DNA of 64,000 nt from Pseudoxanthomonas sp. (lineage in GTDB: Bacteria > Pseudomonadota > Gammaproteobacteria > Xanthomonadales > Xanthomonadaceae). Numbering within the stretch: position 1 is the stretch's first letter; the number at the start of each line of letters is the position of its first letter. Below the pieces are notes generated by a model, which saw nothing but the letters and a program-made list of their open reading frames with translations, was not told the origin of the DNA and made no database searches. Shown one piece after another: positions 10,644 to 21,000 of this stretch. Location: positions 434,001 to 498,000 of the forward strand of contig NZ_CP114978.1 of the NCBI RefSeq assembly GCF_027498035.1. Direction: 5' to 3'. The translations under genes and the position numbers were made by a program.

Positions 10644-10733
10644 CCGGCGCCTGCGTTCCGTGGTGCATTCGAGGGTTTTTGCTTGGCGATGCCAGCCAGA
10701 ATCGCCCGTTCCCCCGATGCAAAAGGAGTTGTC

Positions 10734-12500
10734 ATGGCGTCACGCACAAGGTTGTCCCCGCTTTACCTCGGCCTGGGCCTCGCGTTCTGCACGCAGGCGC
10801 AGGCCGCGGTCTTCATCAACGAGCTGCATTACGACAACACCGGTGCCGATACCGGTGAGGCGATCGAAGTGGTCGCTACCGCGGGCGAAAGCCTGGCCGG
10901 CTACCAGCTGGTGCTCTACAACGGCGGCAGCACCTACGGTACCAGCACGCTGGGCGCGGGTTCGGTGGTCACCTGCGGCGGCAACGCCACCATCGCCACG
11001 GTGACCTATCCACGCGATGGCCTGCAGAACGGCAGTGCCGATGGCGTGGCCCTGGTCAACGGCAGCGGCGCGCTGGTGCAGTTCATCAGCTACGAAGGCC
11101 AGGTCACCGCCAGCAGCGGTCCGGCGGCTGGCAGCACCAGCAGCAACCTCCCGGTCAGTGAAGGCAGCAGCACCGCGGTGGGCACGTCGCTGCAACTGGG
11201 CGGCAGCGGCGCGGCGTATGCCGATTTCAGCTGGAACGGATCGGCCACGCAGACCTTCGGTGCCTGCAACGCGGGCCAGACCTTTACCGGCAGCGGTGGG
11301 GGCGGGGACACCAACACGCCGCCCAGCGTGGTCTCGACGACCCCGACCAACGGCGCAACCGGATTCCCTGCGGCAGGCGATCTTGAAGTCACCTTCAGCG
11401 AGCCGGTCACGCTGGCCAGCGGTGCGCTGTCGCTGAGCTGTGCGAGCAGTGGCAGTGTCGCGTTGACCTATGCCAGCAGCGGCACCGGCTTTGCGGCGTC
11501 GACCGATACCGCATTGGTGGCGGGCGAAAGCTGCAGCTTCACCGTCAACGCCTCGGCGGTCAGTGATGGCGAAGGCGCGCATCCGTCGGCGAACACCGTG
11601 GTGGCCTTCAATGTGGCCGATGCAGGCGGTGGCGGCGGCGATCCCGGTGACTACTACGGCAAGGTCAACACCAGCAGCCCCAGCCAGTTGCGCTGCTCGC
11701 TGTACGAAACGATCAAGGGCCACACCGCCTATCCGTACAGCGGTAGTGGGACCAATACCTGGTCGATCCTGGAAATCGCCGACGAGAATCCTGCCGACAG
11801 CAGCAAGGTCCTGGATGTTTACAAGAACCACAGCTACACCAAGGTCAGCGACCGGGCCGGCACGGGATCGGGGACCACCTACAACCGCGAACACACCTGG
11901 CCCAATTCGCTGGGCTTCGGCAGTGCGACCGGCGACATGGGCCTGCCCTATGCGCCCTATACCGACACCCACATGCTGTTCCTCACCGACAGCAGCTACA
12001 ACGCCGATCGCGGCAACAAGCCGTATGCCGATTGCAGCTCGGGCTGCGGTGAGCGTGCGACCGAAGCCAACAACGGCGAGGGTGGTGGCAGTGGCGTGTA
12101 CCCCGGCAATTCCAACTGGGTGAAGTCGCCGGATGGCAACCAGGGCTCGTTCGAAGTCTGGGCCGCGCACAAGGGCGATGTGGCCCGTGCGGTGATGTAC
12201 ATGGCCATCCGCTACGAAGGTGATGCCGACCCGAATACCGGGCAGAGCGAGCCGGACCTGGAGCTGACCGACGACCGCAGCAAGATCGTCATCACGTCCT
12301 CCTCGCCGGCCTACATGGGCCTGCTGTCCACGCTGCTGGCCTGGAGCGCGGCCGATCCGCCGGACGATGTCGAGCGCGAGCGCAACGAGGTGATCTACAG
12401 CTTCCAGGGCAATCGCAATCCGTTCGTCGATCATCCCGAATGGGCCACGCAGGCCTTGTTCACCTCGGCCAAGCCGGCGACCTGCCAGCTGGCCGACTGA
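10734..12500 (+). CDS. secreted multidomain endonuclease I family nuclease
   Basis: 588 residues with a signal peptide (MASRTRLSPLYLGLGLAFC, then QAQA). An N-terminal lamin-tail-like module (AVFINELHYDNTGADTGE) runs to about residue 190. Gly-rich linkers frame an Ig-like Big_5 domain (PPSVVSTTPTNGATG to about residue 300). The C-terminal nuclease (DYYGKVN onward) has the catalytic NREHTWPNS and DTHMLFLTDS motifs of the EndA/Bsn family, a metal-dependent His-motif nuclease. It would degrade extracellular DNA for nutrients or biofilm remodelling. The ATG is preceded by AAAAGGAG. The modular layout resembles extracellular nucleases such as ExeM. The family is secure; the role is inferred. Confidence 0.88.
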   Translation: MASRTRLSPLYLGLGLAFCTQAQAAVFINELHYDNTGADTGEAIEVVATAGESLAGYQLVLYNGGSTYGTSTLGAGSVVTCGGNATIATVTYPRDGLQNGSADGVALVNGSGALVQFISYEGQVTASSGPAAGSTSSNLPVSEGSSTAVGTSLQLGGSGAAYADFSWNGSATQTFGACNAGQTFTGSGGGGDTNTPPSVVSTTPTNGATGFPAAGDLEVTFSEPVTLASGALSLSCASSGSVALTYASSGTGFAASTDTALVAGESCSFTVNASAVSDGEGAHPSANTVVAFNVADAGGGGGDPGDYYGKVNTSSPSQLRCSLYETIKGHTAYPYSGSGTNTWSILEIADENPADSSKVLDVYKNHSYTKVSDRAGTGSGTTYNREHTWPNSLGFGSATGDMGLPYAPYTDTHMLFLTDSSYNADRGNKPYADCSSGCGERATEANNGEGGGSGVYPGNSNWVKSPDGNQGSFEVWAAHKGDVARAVMYMAIRYEGDADPNTGQSEPDLELTDDRSKIVITSSSPAYMGLLSTLLAWSAADPPDDVERERNEVIYSFQGNRNPFVDHPEWATQALFTSAKPATCQLAD

Positions 12501-12527
12501 GCCGGTTCGGTCCATCACGCCAAACAC

Positions 12528-12559
12528 AAAAAAGCCCCGGCAATGCCGGGGCTTTTTTT
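12528..12559. terminator. bidirectional terminator between the nuclease and RND pump genes
   Basis: AAAAAAGCCCCGGC and GCCGGGGCTTTTTT form a stem on a short AAT loop, with A and T runs on opposite sides. It serves the nuclease gene on the plus strand and the converging RND gene on the minus strand. Confidence 0.92.
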
Positions 12560-12577
12560 GTGCGGGAAACGGACGGC

Positions 12578-15500
12578 TTAGTGGCCGCCGTGCCCCTGCG
12601 GCGAGCCTTCGCCGGCCTGGTCCTTGTGGGCTTCCAGGTATTCCTTGGACGGCTCGTCCATCTTGTCGCCCAGCATGCGGCGGACCACGATGAAGAAGAT
12701 CGGGATCAGCAGCAGGCCCAGGAACGTGGCGAACACCATGCCGCCGATCACGCCGGTGGAGATGGCGTGGCGGGCGTTGGCGCCGGCACCGCTGGAGATG
12801 GCCATCGGCACCACGCCCATGATGAAGGCGAACGAGGTCATCAGGATCGGACGCATGCGCAGGTGCGCGGCGTTGACGATGGCATCGTGCAGCGTCTTGC
12901 CCTGCGCGCGCTCCATCACCGCGAACTCCACGATCAGGATCGCGTTCTTCGCCGCCAGGCCGATCACCGTGATCAGGCCGATCTTGAAGAAGATGTCGTT
13001 GGACAGGCCGCGCAGCAGCGAGAACGCAAGCGCGCCCAGCACGCCCAGCGGCACCACCAGCAACACCGACACCGGGATCGACCAGCTTTCATACAAAGCG
13101 GCCAGGCAGAGGAACACCACCACCAGCGACAGCACCATCAACAGCGTGGCGCTGTTGCCGGCCAGGATTTCCTGGTAGCTCATGCCCGACCAGTCGTAGC
13201 CGAAACCGGCCGGCAGCTGGTCGGTAACGATGCCTTCCATGGTGGCCATGGCCTGGCCCGACGAACTGCCCGGGACCGGCGCACCGTTGATGTTCACGGC
13301 CGAGTAGCCGTTGTAACGGGCCAGCGACGGCGGCAGCGAATTCCAGCTGGTGGAGACCACGTTGCTCAGCGGGATCATCGCGGCGTTGCCGCTGGCGTCG
13401 GTCTCGGTGCTGCTGGGCGTATAGAACTGGCTCAGCGACTCTGCGCCGGTGCGGAACGGTGCATCGGCACGCATGTTCACGCGCTTGATGCGGCCACCGT
13501 AGAAGAAGTCGTTGACGTACACCGGCGCCAGCATCAGCTGGATGGAGGTGTAGATGTCAGTGACCGACAGGCCCATCGACTGCGCCTGCACGCGGTCGAC
13601 CTTGAGCTGCAGCTGCGGGGCGTTTTCCAGCGTGTTGGGACGCACCTGCATCAGGGTCTTGTCCTGCGAGGCGATGCCCAGCAGCTGGTTGCGTGCCGCC
13701 ATCAGTGCATCGGCGCCGGCGCCGGTGCGGTCCTGCAGCCACATGTCGAAGCCGCCGAACTGGCCCAGGCCCTGGATGGTCGGCAGGTTGACCACGAAGA
13801 TCTGCGCGCCCTTGACCGATTGCAGCGCGCCGTTGGCCTGGCCAATGAACTGGGTGATGCCGCCCGGGCGTTCGTCCCACGGCTTGAGCTTGATGAAGGC
13901 CATGCCGACGTTCTCGCCCTGGCCCAGGAAGCTGAAGCCGGAGATCTGGAACATGCCCTGGAAGCCATCGATCTTGCTCAGCGTGCCGCGGATCTGCTCC
14001 ATGGCCTCGTTGGTCTTGGACAGCGGCGAACCCGGCGGCAACTGCACGATGCCCAGCGCGTAGCCCTGGTCTTCATCGGGGATGAAGCTGGTCGGCATGC
14101 GGCTGAACAGGAAACCGGTCAGCACCACCAGCACCGCGAACACCATCATCCAGCGCGGTGCATGGCGCACCTGTCGGCCGATGGTGCCCACGTAGGTGCG
14201 CTCGACCTTGCCGTAGTACTTCTCGAACGTGCGGAAGACGATGTTCTTCGGCTTTTCGTGGCTGTCGTGCGCGTGCTGCTTGAGGAAGCTGGCGCACAGT
14301 GCCGGGGTGAAGCCCAGCGCCAGGAACGCCGAGAAGCCCATCGAGATGGCGATGGTCAAGGCGAACTGCTTGTAGATCTCGCCCGAGGCGCCGCCCTGCA
14401 GGGCCGACGGGATGAACACCGCCGCCAGCACCACGGTGATGGCGATCACTGCACCGGTGATCTGCTCCATCGCCTTGACGGTGGCCTCGCGCGGCGGAAG
14501 TTTTTCTTCCGCCATGATGCGTTCGACATTCTCGATCACCACGATCGCGTCATCGACCACGATGCCGATCGCCAGCACCAGCGCGAACATGGTCAGCTGG
14601 TTGATGGTGAAGCCGATGATGAACAGGCCCAGGAAGGTGCCCAGCAGCGCCACCGGGATGACCAGGGTGGGGATGATCGTCGCGCGGAAGTTCTGCAGGA
14701 AGATCAGCATCACCAGGAACACCAGGATGATGGCTTCCACCAGCGTGTGGACCACTTCCTCAATGGAGATTTTGACGAAGGTCGTGGTCTCGTACGGCGT
14801 GAACCAGCTGACGCCCTGCGGGAAGCTGCCCGCCAGGTCATTCATCTTGGCGGTCACGGCCTCATACACGCTCAGTGCATTGGCGCCGGGCAGCAGCTGG
14901 ATGCCGAACGCACCCACCGGCTTGCCGTCGAACTTGGTGTCGAAGCCGTAGTTCTGCGGGCCGAACGCCACCCGCGCCACGTCCTTCAGGCGGACCGTGC
15001 TGCCATCGGCATTGGCCCGCAGGATGATTTCCTCGAACTGCTCGGGCTGGGTGAAGCGGCCTTCGGCCGACACGCTGACCTGGAACGACTGGTCCTGCGG
15101 CGCGGGATCGGCACCCAGTGCACCGGCGGCGAACTGTACGTTCTGCGCCTGGATGGCCGTCAGCACCGTGCTGGCCGACATGTTGTAGCCCTGCAGCTTG
15201 CCCGGGTCCAGCCAGATGTTCATGGCGTACTCGGAACCGAAGTGCTGGGTGCTGCCCACGCCCGGGACACGGGCGATCTGGTCGAGCACGCGCGAGGCGA
15301 TGATGTCGTTGAGCTGGTTGCGGTCGATCGCGGCGACGTTGGACTGCACCGCCACCACCATCAGGAAGCCGGCGTTGGCCTTGGCCACCACCACGCCCTG
15401 GTCGGTCACCTCACTGGGCAGGCGGGACTCGGCCAGCGAGACCTTGTTCTGCACCTGGACCTGGGCGATGTCCGGGTCGGTGCCGGTCTGGAAGGTCAGG

Positions 15501-15772
15501 GTGATGGTCGAACGGCCGGAGGAGCTGGACGTCGAGCTGAAGTACAGCAGGTTGTCGATGCCGGTCAGCTGTTGCTCGATGACCTGGGTCACCGAACGTT
15601 CGGCCGTGTCGGCACTGGCGCCCGGGTAGGTCGCGGACACCGTGATCTGCGGCGGGGCGACGTTGGGGTAGGACTCCACGCCGAGGTTGAGGATCGCGAT
15701 CACGCCCGAAAGCGAGATCAGGATCGCCACAACCCAGGCGAAGACCGGATGGTTGATGAAAAACTTGGGCAT
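12578..15772 (-). CDS. RND multidrug efflux transporter, inner-membrane pump (AcrB/MexB type, HAE1)
   Basis: 1064 residues, full length for the family, with 12 predicted membrane helices in two halves and two large periplasmic loops. It starts with FFINHPVFAWVVAILISLSG. The proton-relay aspartates are in GIVVDDAIVVIENVERI (helix 4) and the partner lysine is in the helix-10 segment AAKNAILIVEFA. It exports hydrophobic drugs using the proton gradient. The start is 12 bp after the membrane-fusion gene. The C-terminus is His-rich (SPQGHGGH). No outer-membrane channel gene follows, so a TolC/OprM-type partner must be encoded elsewhere. Confidence 0.95.
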   Translation of the reverse strand: MPKFFINHPVFAWVVAILISLSGVIAILNLGVESYPNVAPPQITVSATYPGASADTAERSVTQVIEQQLTGIDNLLYFSSTSSSSGRSTITLTFQTGTDPDIAQVQVQNKVSLAESRLPSEVTDQGVVVAKANAGFLMVVAVQSNVAAIDRNQLNDIIASRVLDQIARVPGVGSTQHFGSEYAMNIWLDPGKLQGYNMSASTVLTAIQAQNVQFAAGALGADPAPQDQSFQVSVSAEGRFTQPEQFEEIILRANADGSTVRLKDVARVAFGPQNYGFDTKFDGKPVGAFGIQLLPGANALSVYEAVTAKMNDLAGSFPQGVSWFTPYETTTFVKISIEEVVHTLVEAIILVFLVMLIFLQNFRATIIPTLVIPVALLGTFLGLFIIGFTINQLTMFALVLAIGIVVDDAIVVIENVERIMAEEKLPPREATVKAMEQITGAVIAITVVLAAVFIPSALQGGASGEIYKQFALTIAISMGFSAFLALGFTPALCASFLKQHAHDSHEKPKNIVFRTFEKYYGKVERTYVGTIGRQVRHAPRWMMVFAVLVVLTGFLFSRMPTSFIPDEDQGYALGIVQLPPGSPLSKTNEAMEQIRGTLSKIDGFQGMFQISGFSFLGQGENVGMAFIKLKPWDERPGGITQFIGQANGALQSVKGAQIFVVNLPTIQGLGQFGGFDMWLQDRTGAGADALMAARNQLLGIASQDKTLMQVRPNTLENAPQLQLKVDRVQAQSMGLSVTDIYTSIQLMLAPVYVNDFFYGGRIKRVNMRADAPFRTGAESLSQFYTPSSTETDASGNAAMIPLSNVVSTSWNSLPPSLARYNGYSAVNINGAPVPGSSSGQAMATMEGIVTDQLPAGFGYDWSGMSYQEILAGNSATLLMVLSLVVVFLCLAALYESWSIPVSVLLVVPLGVLGALAFSLLRGLSNDIFFKIGLITVIGLAAKNAILIVEFAVMERAQGKTLHDAIVNAAHLRMRPILMTSFAFIMGVVPMAISSGAGANARHAISTGVIGGMVFATFLGLLLIPIFFIVVRRMLGDKMDEPSKEYLEAHKDQAGEGSPQGHGGH

Positions 15773-15784
15773 CGGAGCGGTTCC

Positions 15785-17053
15785 TTACTTGGCCTGGCCT
15801 TCGGCCGGCTGGGCGTCATCGCCCTTCGCTTCGGGGGCTGCGGCATCGGCCTTGGGCTGGCCGGCCTGCGGCGCGGCAGCCGCCTGCGCGGGGCCGCCTG
15901 CCTGCTGCTTGGCCTGGGCCAGTGCCTGCTCGTACGGGATCGCCTTGACCTGGCCACCGTCCCTGGCCTTCTGGAGGCCCAGGGCGATCACCTGGTCGCC
16001 GGTGTTCAGGCCGCTGGTGATGATCCAGTCGCCGCCCTGTGCGCGGCTTTCCATCTGCACGTCCTTGCGCGAGACCTTGCCGTCCAGGCCCACCACCATG
16101 GCGTAGGCGCCGTTGGTATCGCGCTGGATGGCGGCCTGCGGCACCAGGAAGATGTTGCTGCGCTGGCCCAGGTCGGCCTGCACGGTGACGAAGCTGCCCG
16201 GCAGCAGCGCCTTCTGCGGATTGGGCAGGGTGGCGCGCAGCGAGACCGCGCCAGTGGCCTGGTCCACGACCACGTCGGAGAAGTCCAGGGTGCCGGTCTG
16301 GTCGTAGGCCTGGCCGTTGTTCATCAGCACCTTGACGCTGGTGTTGGCGGTGTCGTTGAGGCTGACATCGCCCTGGCCCTGTGCCTGGCGCAGCGCCGAC
16401 AGTTCCGAGGAGCTCATCGAGAAGTTGATGTACAGCGGATCGATCTGGTCGACCGTGGTCAGCAGGGTGACGTCGCTGGAACCGACCAGCGCACCTTCAG
16501 TGACCTGCTGCTTGCCGGCGCGGCCGGAGATCGGTGCGGTGACGCTGGCATAGCCCAGGCTGATCTGGGCATTGGTCACGGCGGCCTTGGCCTGCTGCAA
16601 CGAGGCCTGCGCGCTGCGCTCGGTGGCCTGGGCATCGTCCAGGTCCGACTGCGACACGTACTTCTGCGGCGCCAGCTGGCGCGCGCGTTCGGCGGCGACG
16701 TGGGCGTTGGTGTAGGTGGCCTGGGCCGAGGCAAGCTGGCCCTGGGCCGAGCTCAAGTCGGCCTGCAGCGGCGCCGGGTCGATCTTGAACAGCACCTGGC
16801 CTTCCTTCACGTCGGTGCCTTCGTCGTAGGTGCGCTTGAGCAGCACGCCGGCCACGCGGGCACGCACGTCGGCGCTGCGCACCGGTGCCAGGCGGCCGCT
16901 GAAGTCACGCACCAGCGGCACGGTCTGCGGCTGGACCTTGACCACGCCGACTTCCGGCGGCGGTGGCGCCTGCTGTTCTTCTTTCTTGCTGCAGGCGGCC
17001 AGTGCCAGCACGATGGCGGAGCTGAGCAGGAGCGAGCGGGTTGAGGCGGTCAT
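15785..17053 (-). CDS. RND efflux periplasmic adaptor lipoprotein (AcrA/MexA type)
   Basis: 422 residues. A lipoprotein signal ends in the lipobox LAAC at about residue 20, so the protein is anchored to the inner membrane. It has a lipoyl half near residue 60 (VRARVAGVLLKRTYDEG), a coiled-coil hairpin (QADLSSAQGQLASAQATYTNAHVAAERARQ region), then beta-barrel and membrane-proximal domains. The last 45 residues are an Ala/Gln/Pro-rich tail. I chose the ATG before TASTRSLLLSSA because it gives the proper signal peptide. It is in one operon with the downstream pump and follows the TetR gene by about 80 bp. Confidence 0.93.
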   Translation of the reverse strand: MTASTRSLLLSSAIVLALAACSKKEEQQAPPPPEVGVVKVQPQTVPLVRDFSGRLAPVRSADVRARVAGVLLKRTYDEGTDVKEGQVLFKIDPAPLQADLSSAQGQLASAQATYTNAHVAAERARQLAPQKYVSQSDLDDAQATERSAQASLQQAKAAVTNAQISLGYASVTAPISGRAGKQQVTEGALVGSSDVTLLTTVDQIDPLYINFSMSSSELSALRQAQGQGDVSLNDTANTSVKVLMNNGQAYDQTGTLDFSDVVVDQATGAVSLRATLPNPQKALLPGSFVTVQADLGQRSNIFLVPQAAIQRDTNGAYAMVVGLDGKVSRKDVQMESRAQGGDWIITSGLNTGDQVIALGLQKARDGGQVKAIPYEQALAQAKQQAGGPAQAAAAPQAGQPKADAAAPEAKGDDAQPAEGQAK

Positions 17054-17134
17054 GAGGAGGGAGCTCCGAGAAAACGTGGGTGGTGAAAGGAAAGATCGGA
17101 CAAGGGAAGGAACGGACACTTGTGAAGGAGGGCT

Positions 17135-17755
17135 TCAGCAGTGAGCTGCGCGGGGAGGCGGTGCATACGCGCGGAGAAACGTGTCAACGGCCAGTTCGGC
17201 CCAGGTGTGCTGTGCTTCCGGCGTGCGTTGCGGGACGGAGAAGCGCTGTCGTTCCAGATCCATGCCCAGCATCATGCTCAACAATATTTCCGCTGCCACG
17301 TGCGGTTGGTCACGCCTGAGGCATCCGGCATCCATGGCCAGCGACAACCATGCGGCCAGGCGGGCCAGCAGGCTTTCGCCGCCATCGCGCCAGATCGAGC
17401 GCGCCTCTTCCGGGAACTGCGGTGATTCGGCACTGAAAAGCCTGATGCTGGCGACTACGTCCGGCGCGGAAATGCGCTCGAGGTGTTCGATGGCAAACGC
17501 CAGCAGCGGTTCGCGGACCTGACCATCGAAAGCCTCAAGCCGCGAGGTGGTGATGTCCAGGTGTTCCTGCATCAGGTCCTGCAGCAGCGCATTCTTGCTG
17601 CCGAACTGGGCGTACAGCGTTTGCTTGGAGCATCCGGCACGTTGCGCGACCGCGTCCATGCTCACGCGAAAGCCCTGTTCGGCCATCAACGCACGCACCG
17701 CGGCGAGAACCCGCTGGCGACGACCGGCGGTGGTGGTTGGATCGGGATAGCCCAT
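17135..17755 (-). CDS. TetR/AcrR family transcriptional regulator
   Basis: 206 residues. The N-terminal helix-turn-helix is recognisable at residues 25-50 (MDAVAQRAGCSKQTLYAQFGSKNALLQDLM), with a helical ligand-binding C-terminal domain resembling AefR-type regulators. It lies just upstream of the RND adaptor and pump in the same direction and is probably their drug-responsive repressor. An inverted repeat CTGGAC-N6-GTCCAG starts five bases upstream of its start codon, fitting autoregulation. The ligand is unknown. Confidence 0.9.
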   Translation of the reverse strand: MGYPDPTTTAGRRQRVLAAVRALMAEQGFRVSMDAVAQRAGCSKQTLYAQFGSKNALLQDLMQEHLDITTSRLEAFDGQVREPLLAFAIEHLERISAPDVVASIRLFSAESPQFPEEARSIWRDGGESLLARLAAWLSLAMDAGCLRRDQPHVAAEILLSMMLGMDLERQRFSVPQRTPEAQHTWAELAVDTFLRAYAPPPRAAHC

Positions 17756-17760
17756 GGGGG

Positions 17761-17778
17761 CTGGACTATACCGTCCAG
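17761..17778. promoter_or_regulatory. inverted repeat upstream of tetR, candidate operator
   Basis: CTGGAC, six bases, GTCCAG directly upstream of the TetR start codon. Spacing and position fit a TetR-family dimer site overlapping the promoter. The rest of the region up to the glutamate dehydrogenase start at 18052 holds no gene. A TACAAT at 18012-18017 could be the -10 element of that gene, but I see no good -35. Confidence 0.5.
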
Positions 17779-18051
17779 TTTAGAATTTGAACACCCCGGA
17801 AATGCCTTGTGCACAAGCCTTTCGTGGATGTGTAAAGCCCGGGTGACGAATGGGTGACGGGTTGGACAGCCCTCGCGGATGTTCGTGTGGCTTTCACCGC
17901 GGGGACGAAGGTCCGGGGTTGCCGGGGTGCCAGCGCTGCCACGACCGGGTTGCACATGAAACGCACCCGAATCGTGATGCTGCGCAGCACGGCCGTCATC
18001 GGGCGCAGGCATACAATTGGCAATTACCTTCAACCGTGTGACTGCGACTGT

Positions 18052-21000
18052 ATGAGTACCACTGGCAACAGCAGGCTTCGCGATAAATCCGCTTCCAAAC
18101 CCAAGGCCAAGACGGCCGCCGCGACAGGTAAGAACAACAAGACCAGCAAGGGCTCCAAGCCCGCCGCCAGCCCACGTGTGAAACAGGCCATCGCCAAGGC
18201 CTCGCCAAAGGCGGGGGCCGCGCTGGTGGCGTTCTCGCTACAGCCTATCCATGACGCGCTCAAGGCGCGGCTTCCCGCCGCCAAGCGCGAGCAGGCGCGG
18301 ATCTTCGCCGAAGCCTTCTACCGCCGCATGGAGCAGGACGAATACCCGCACCACAGCGCCGAAGGCTGGGCCGCGATGGCCATCGACATGCTGGAGTTCG
18401 CTCGCATCCGCAAGCCGGGCAAGGCCAATGTGCGCGTGTTCAACGCCACGTTGAAGGCCAATGGCTGGGAATCGCCGCATTCGGTGCTGCAGATCGTCAA
18501 TGACGACATGCCGTTCCTGGTCGACTCGGTGAGCATGGCGCTGGCCGCGATGGGCGTGGGCGTGCATGTGCTGGGCCATCCCGTGGTGCGTTTCGAGCGT
18601 GACAAGAGCGGCAAGGCCACCAGCGTCGGTGAAGGCAAGGCCGAATCGTTGATGATGCTGGAGATCGACCGCCAGCCCGCCGATGTGATGCCGCGTATCG
18701 CCAAGGCGGTCGAGCGGGTGCTGGACGAAGTGCGCCAGATCGTGCGCGACTGGGGCACGATGCGCGAGAAGATGCTCGCCGTCTCCGAAGACCTGGCCAC
18801 GCGCCGCATGCCGGTCAGCGATGCTTCGCGCAGCGAGACCCAGGAATTCCTGCGCTGGGCCGCGGCCGACCATTTCACCTTCTTCGGCTACCGCGAATAC
18901 CGCGTGCAGAAGCAGGGGGGCGAAGACGTGCTGGTGCCGCTGGAAGACACCAGCCTGGGCATGTTGCGTGGCCATGCCTCCGGCAAGCCGCGCCTGACCC
19001 GCCTGCTGGCGGCCAACCTGCTCAATGAGGCAGGTGAAGCCGAGGCTATGATCCTGACCAAGACCAATGCGCGTGCCACCGTGCACCGCAAGGGCTACAT
19101 GGATTACATCGGCGTGCTGTCGTTCGACGCCAACGGCCGGATCACCGGCGAGCAGCGCTTCCTGGGCCTGTTCACCTCCAGCGCCTACAACCGCCGTCCG
19201 TGGGAAATCCCGCTGGTGCGCGAGCGCCACGAACACGTGATGCGTCAGTCCGGCCTGTCGCCGAACAGCCATAGCGGCAAGGCGCTGCGCCACATTCTGG
19301 AAACCCTGCCGCGCGAGGAACTGTTCCAGTCCAGCCAGGACGAACTGGCCCGCACCGCGATGGGCATCCTGGGCCTGCAGGAGCGCGTGCGCAGCAAGCT
19401 GTTCCTGCGCCGCGACCGCTACGGCCGCTTCTGGTCGGCGCTGGTCTATATCCCGCGCGACCGCTTCAACACCGAACTGCGCCTGCGCATCGAGGCGTTG
19501 ATGAAGGAAGCCCTGCATGGCGAAGCGGTGGACACCACCGTGCAGCTGGGCGAATCGCCGCTGGCGCAGCTGCACATGACCGTGCGTCCACGCCAGGGCG
19601 AAGACATCAGCGTCGATGCGGTCGAACTGGAAGTGCGCCTGACCCACCTGCTGCGCAACTGGCAGGACGACCTGCGCGAAGTGCTCATCCAACGCCATGG
19701 CGAAGCCCGTGGCCTGGGCCTGGCGGCCAGCTATGGCCGCGCCTTGCCGCAGAACTACATCGAGAACGTCTCGGTGCAGCTGGCGGCCGATGACGTTGAT
19801 CGCCTGGCTGCGCTGGATGGTCCGTCCGACCTGCGCCTGAGCCTGTACCGTTCCAGCCTGCAGCGTGCCGGCGAGGGCGCGCTGCGCCTGAACCTGTATC
19901 GCCAGGGCCAGGACATCCCGCTGTCCGACGCGCTGCCGCTGATGGAGAACATGGGCCTGCGCGTGATCTCCGAACATCCGTTCCGACTGGATGTGGACGG
20001 CACGGTGTCCTACATCCAGGAATTCGAGGTCGAACCGGCGATTGGCGCGATCGATGTCGCCGCACGTGCCGGGGATTTCGACGAGGCCTTCGCCCAGGTG
20101 TGGCGTGGCGATGCCGAGAACGACCGCTTCAACCGGCTGGTCCTGCGTGCCGGCCTGAACTGGCGCCAGGTGGCGGTGCTGCGCGGTTACACCAAATACC
20201 TGCTGCAGACCGGCGTGCCATTCTCGCAGGGCTCGGTGGAAGACACGCTGGCCCGCTATCCACTGCTGGCCGCGCTGCTGGTGCAGATGTTCGAAGCACG
20301 CTTCGATCCATCGCTGGACCTGCCGGCCAAGGCGCGTAACGCCAAGCGTGCCGAGGCGCTGGTCGCCCAGTTGCAGGCCCTGGCTGGCGATGCCGATCAG
20401 GACACCATCAAAACCCTGCAGCGACTGATCGATGCCGCATCGCAGCCGCGCCAGGCCTGGTGCGATGCAGTGCATGCCGCGCTGGTCAAACTGCTGGATG
20501 GCGTTTCCAGCCTGGACGACGACCGCATCCTGCGCAGCCTGATGGGCTGCATCGAAGCCACGCTGCGGACCAGTTATTACCAGCTGGGTGAAGCCGGCAA
20601 GCCGGCGCATACGATCAGCTTCAAGTTCGATTCGTCCAAGGTGCCGGAGTTGCCCAAGCCGCGTCCGTACCGCGAGATCTTCGTGTGCGGCCCGCGCGTG
20701 GAAGGCGTGCACCTACGCTTCGGCGCGGTGGCCCGTGGTGGCCTGCGCTGGTCGGATCGCCGCGAGGATTTCCGTACCGAGGTGCTGGGCCTGGTCAAGG
20801 CGCAGATGGTCAAGAACACGGTGATCGTGCCGGTCGGCGCCAAGGGCGGTTTCTTCGTCAAGCAGCCACCGGTCAGTGGCGAGCGTGACGCGGTCCTGGC
20901 CGAGGGCATCGCCTGCTACAAGATGTTCATCCAGGGCCTGCTGGATATCACCGACAACATCGTCGGCGGCAAGATCATTCCGCCGACCGATGTGGTGCGC

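Noticed and set aside
12440..17044. A 1534-codon open frame opposite the RND pump and adaptor genes
   Set aside because: It is antisense to two well-identified genes, has low-complexity His/Arg/Gly-rich composition and no domain. Long antisense frames are expected at this GC content.
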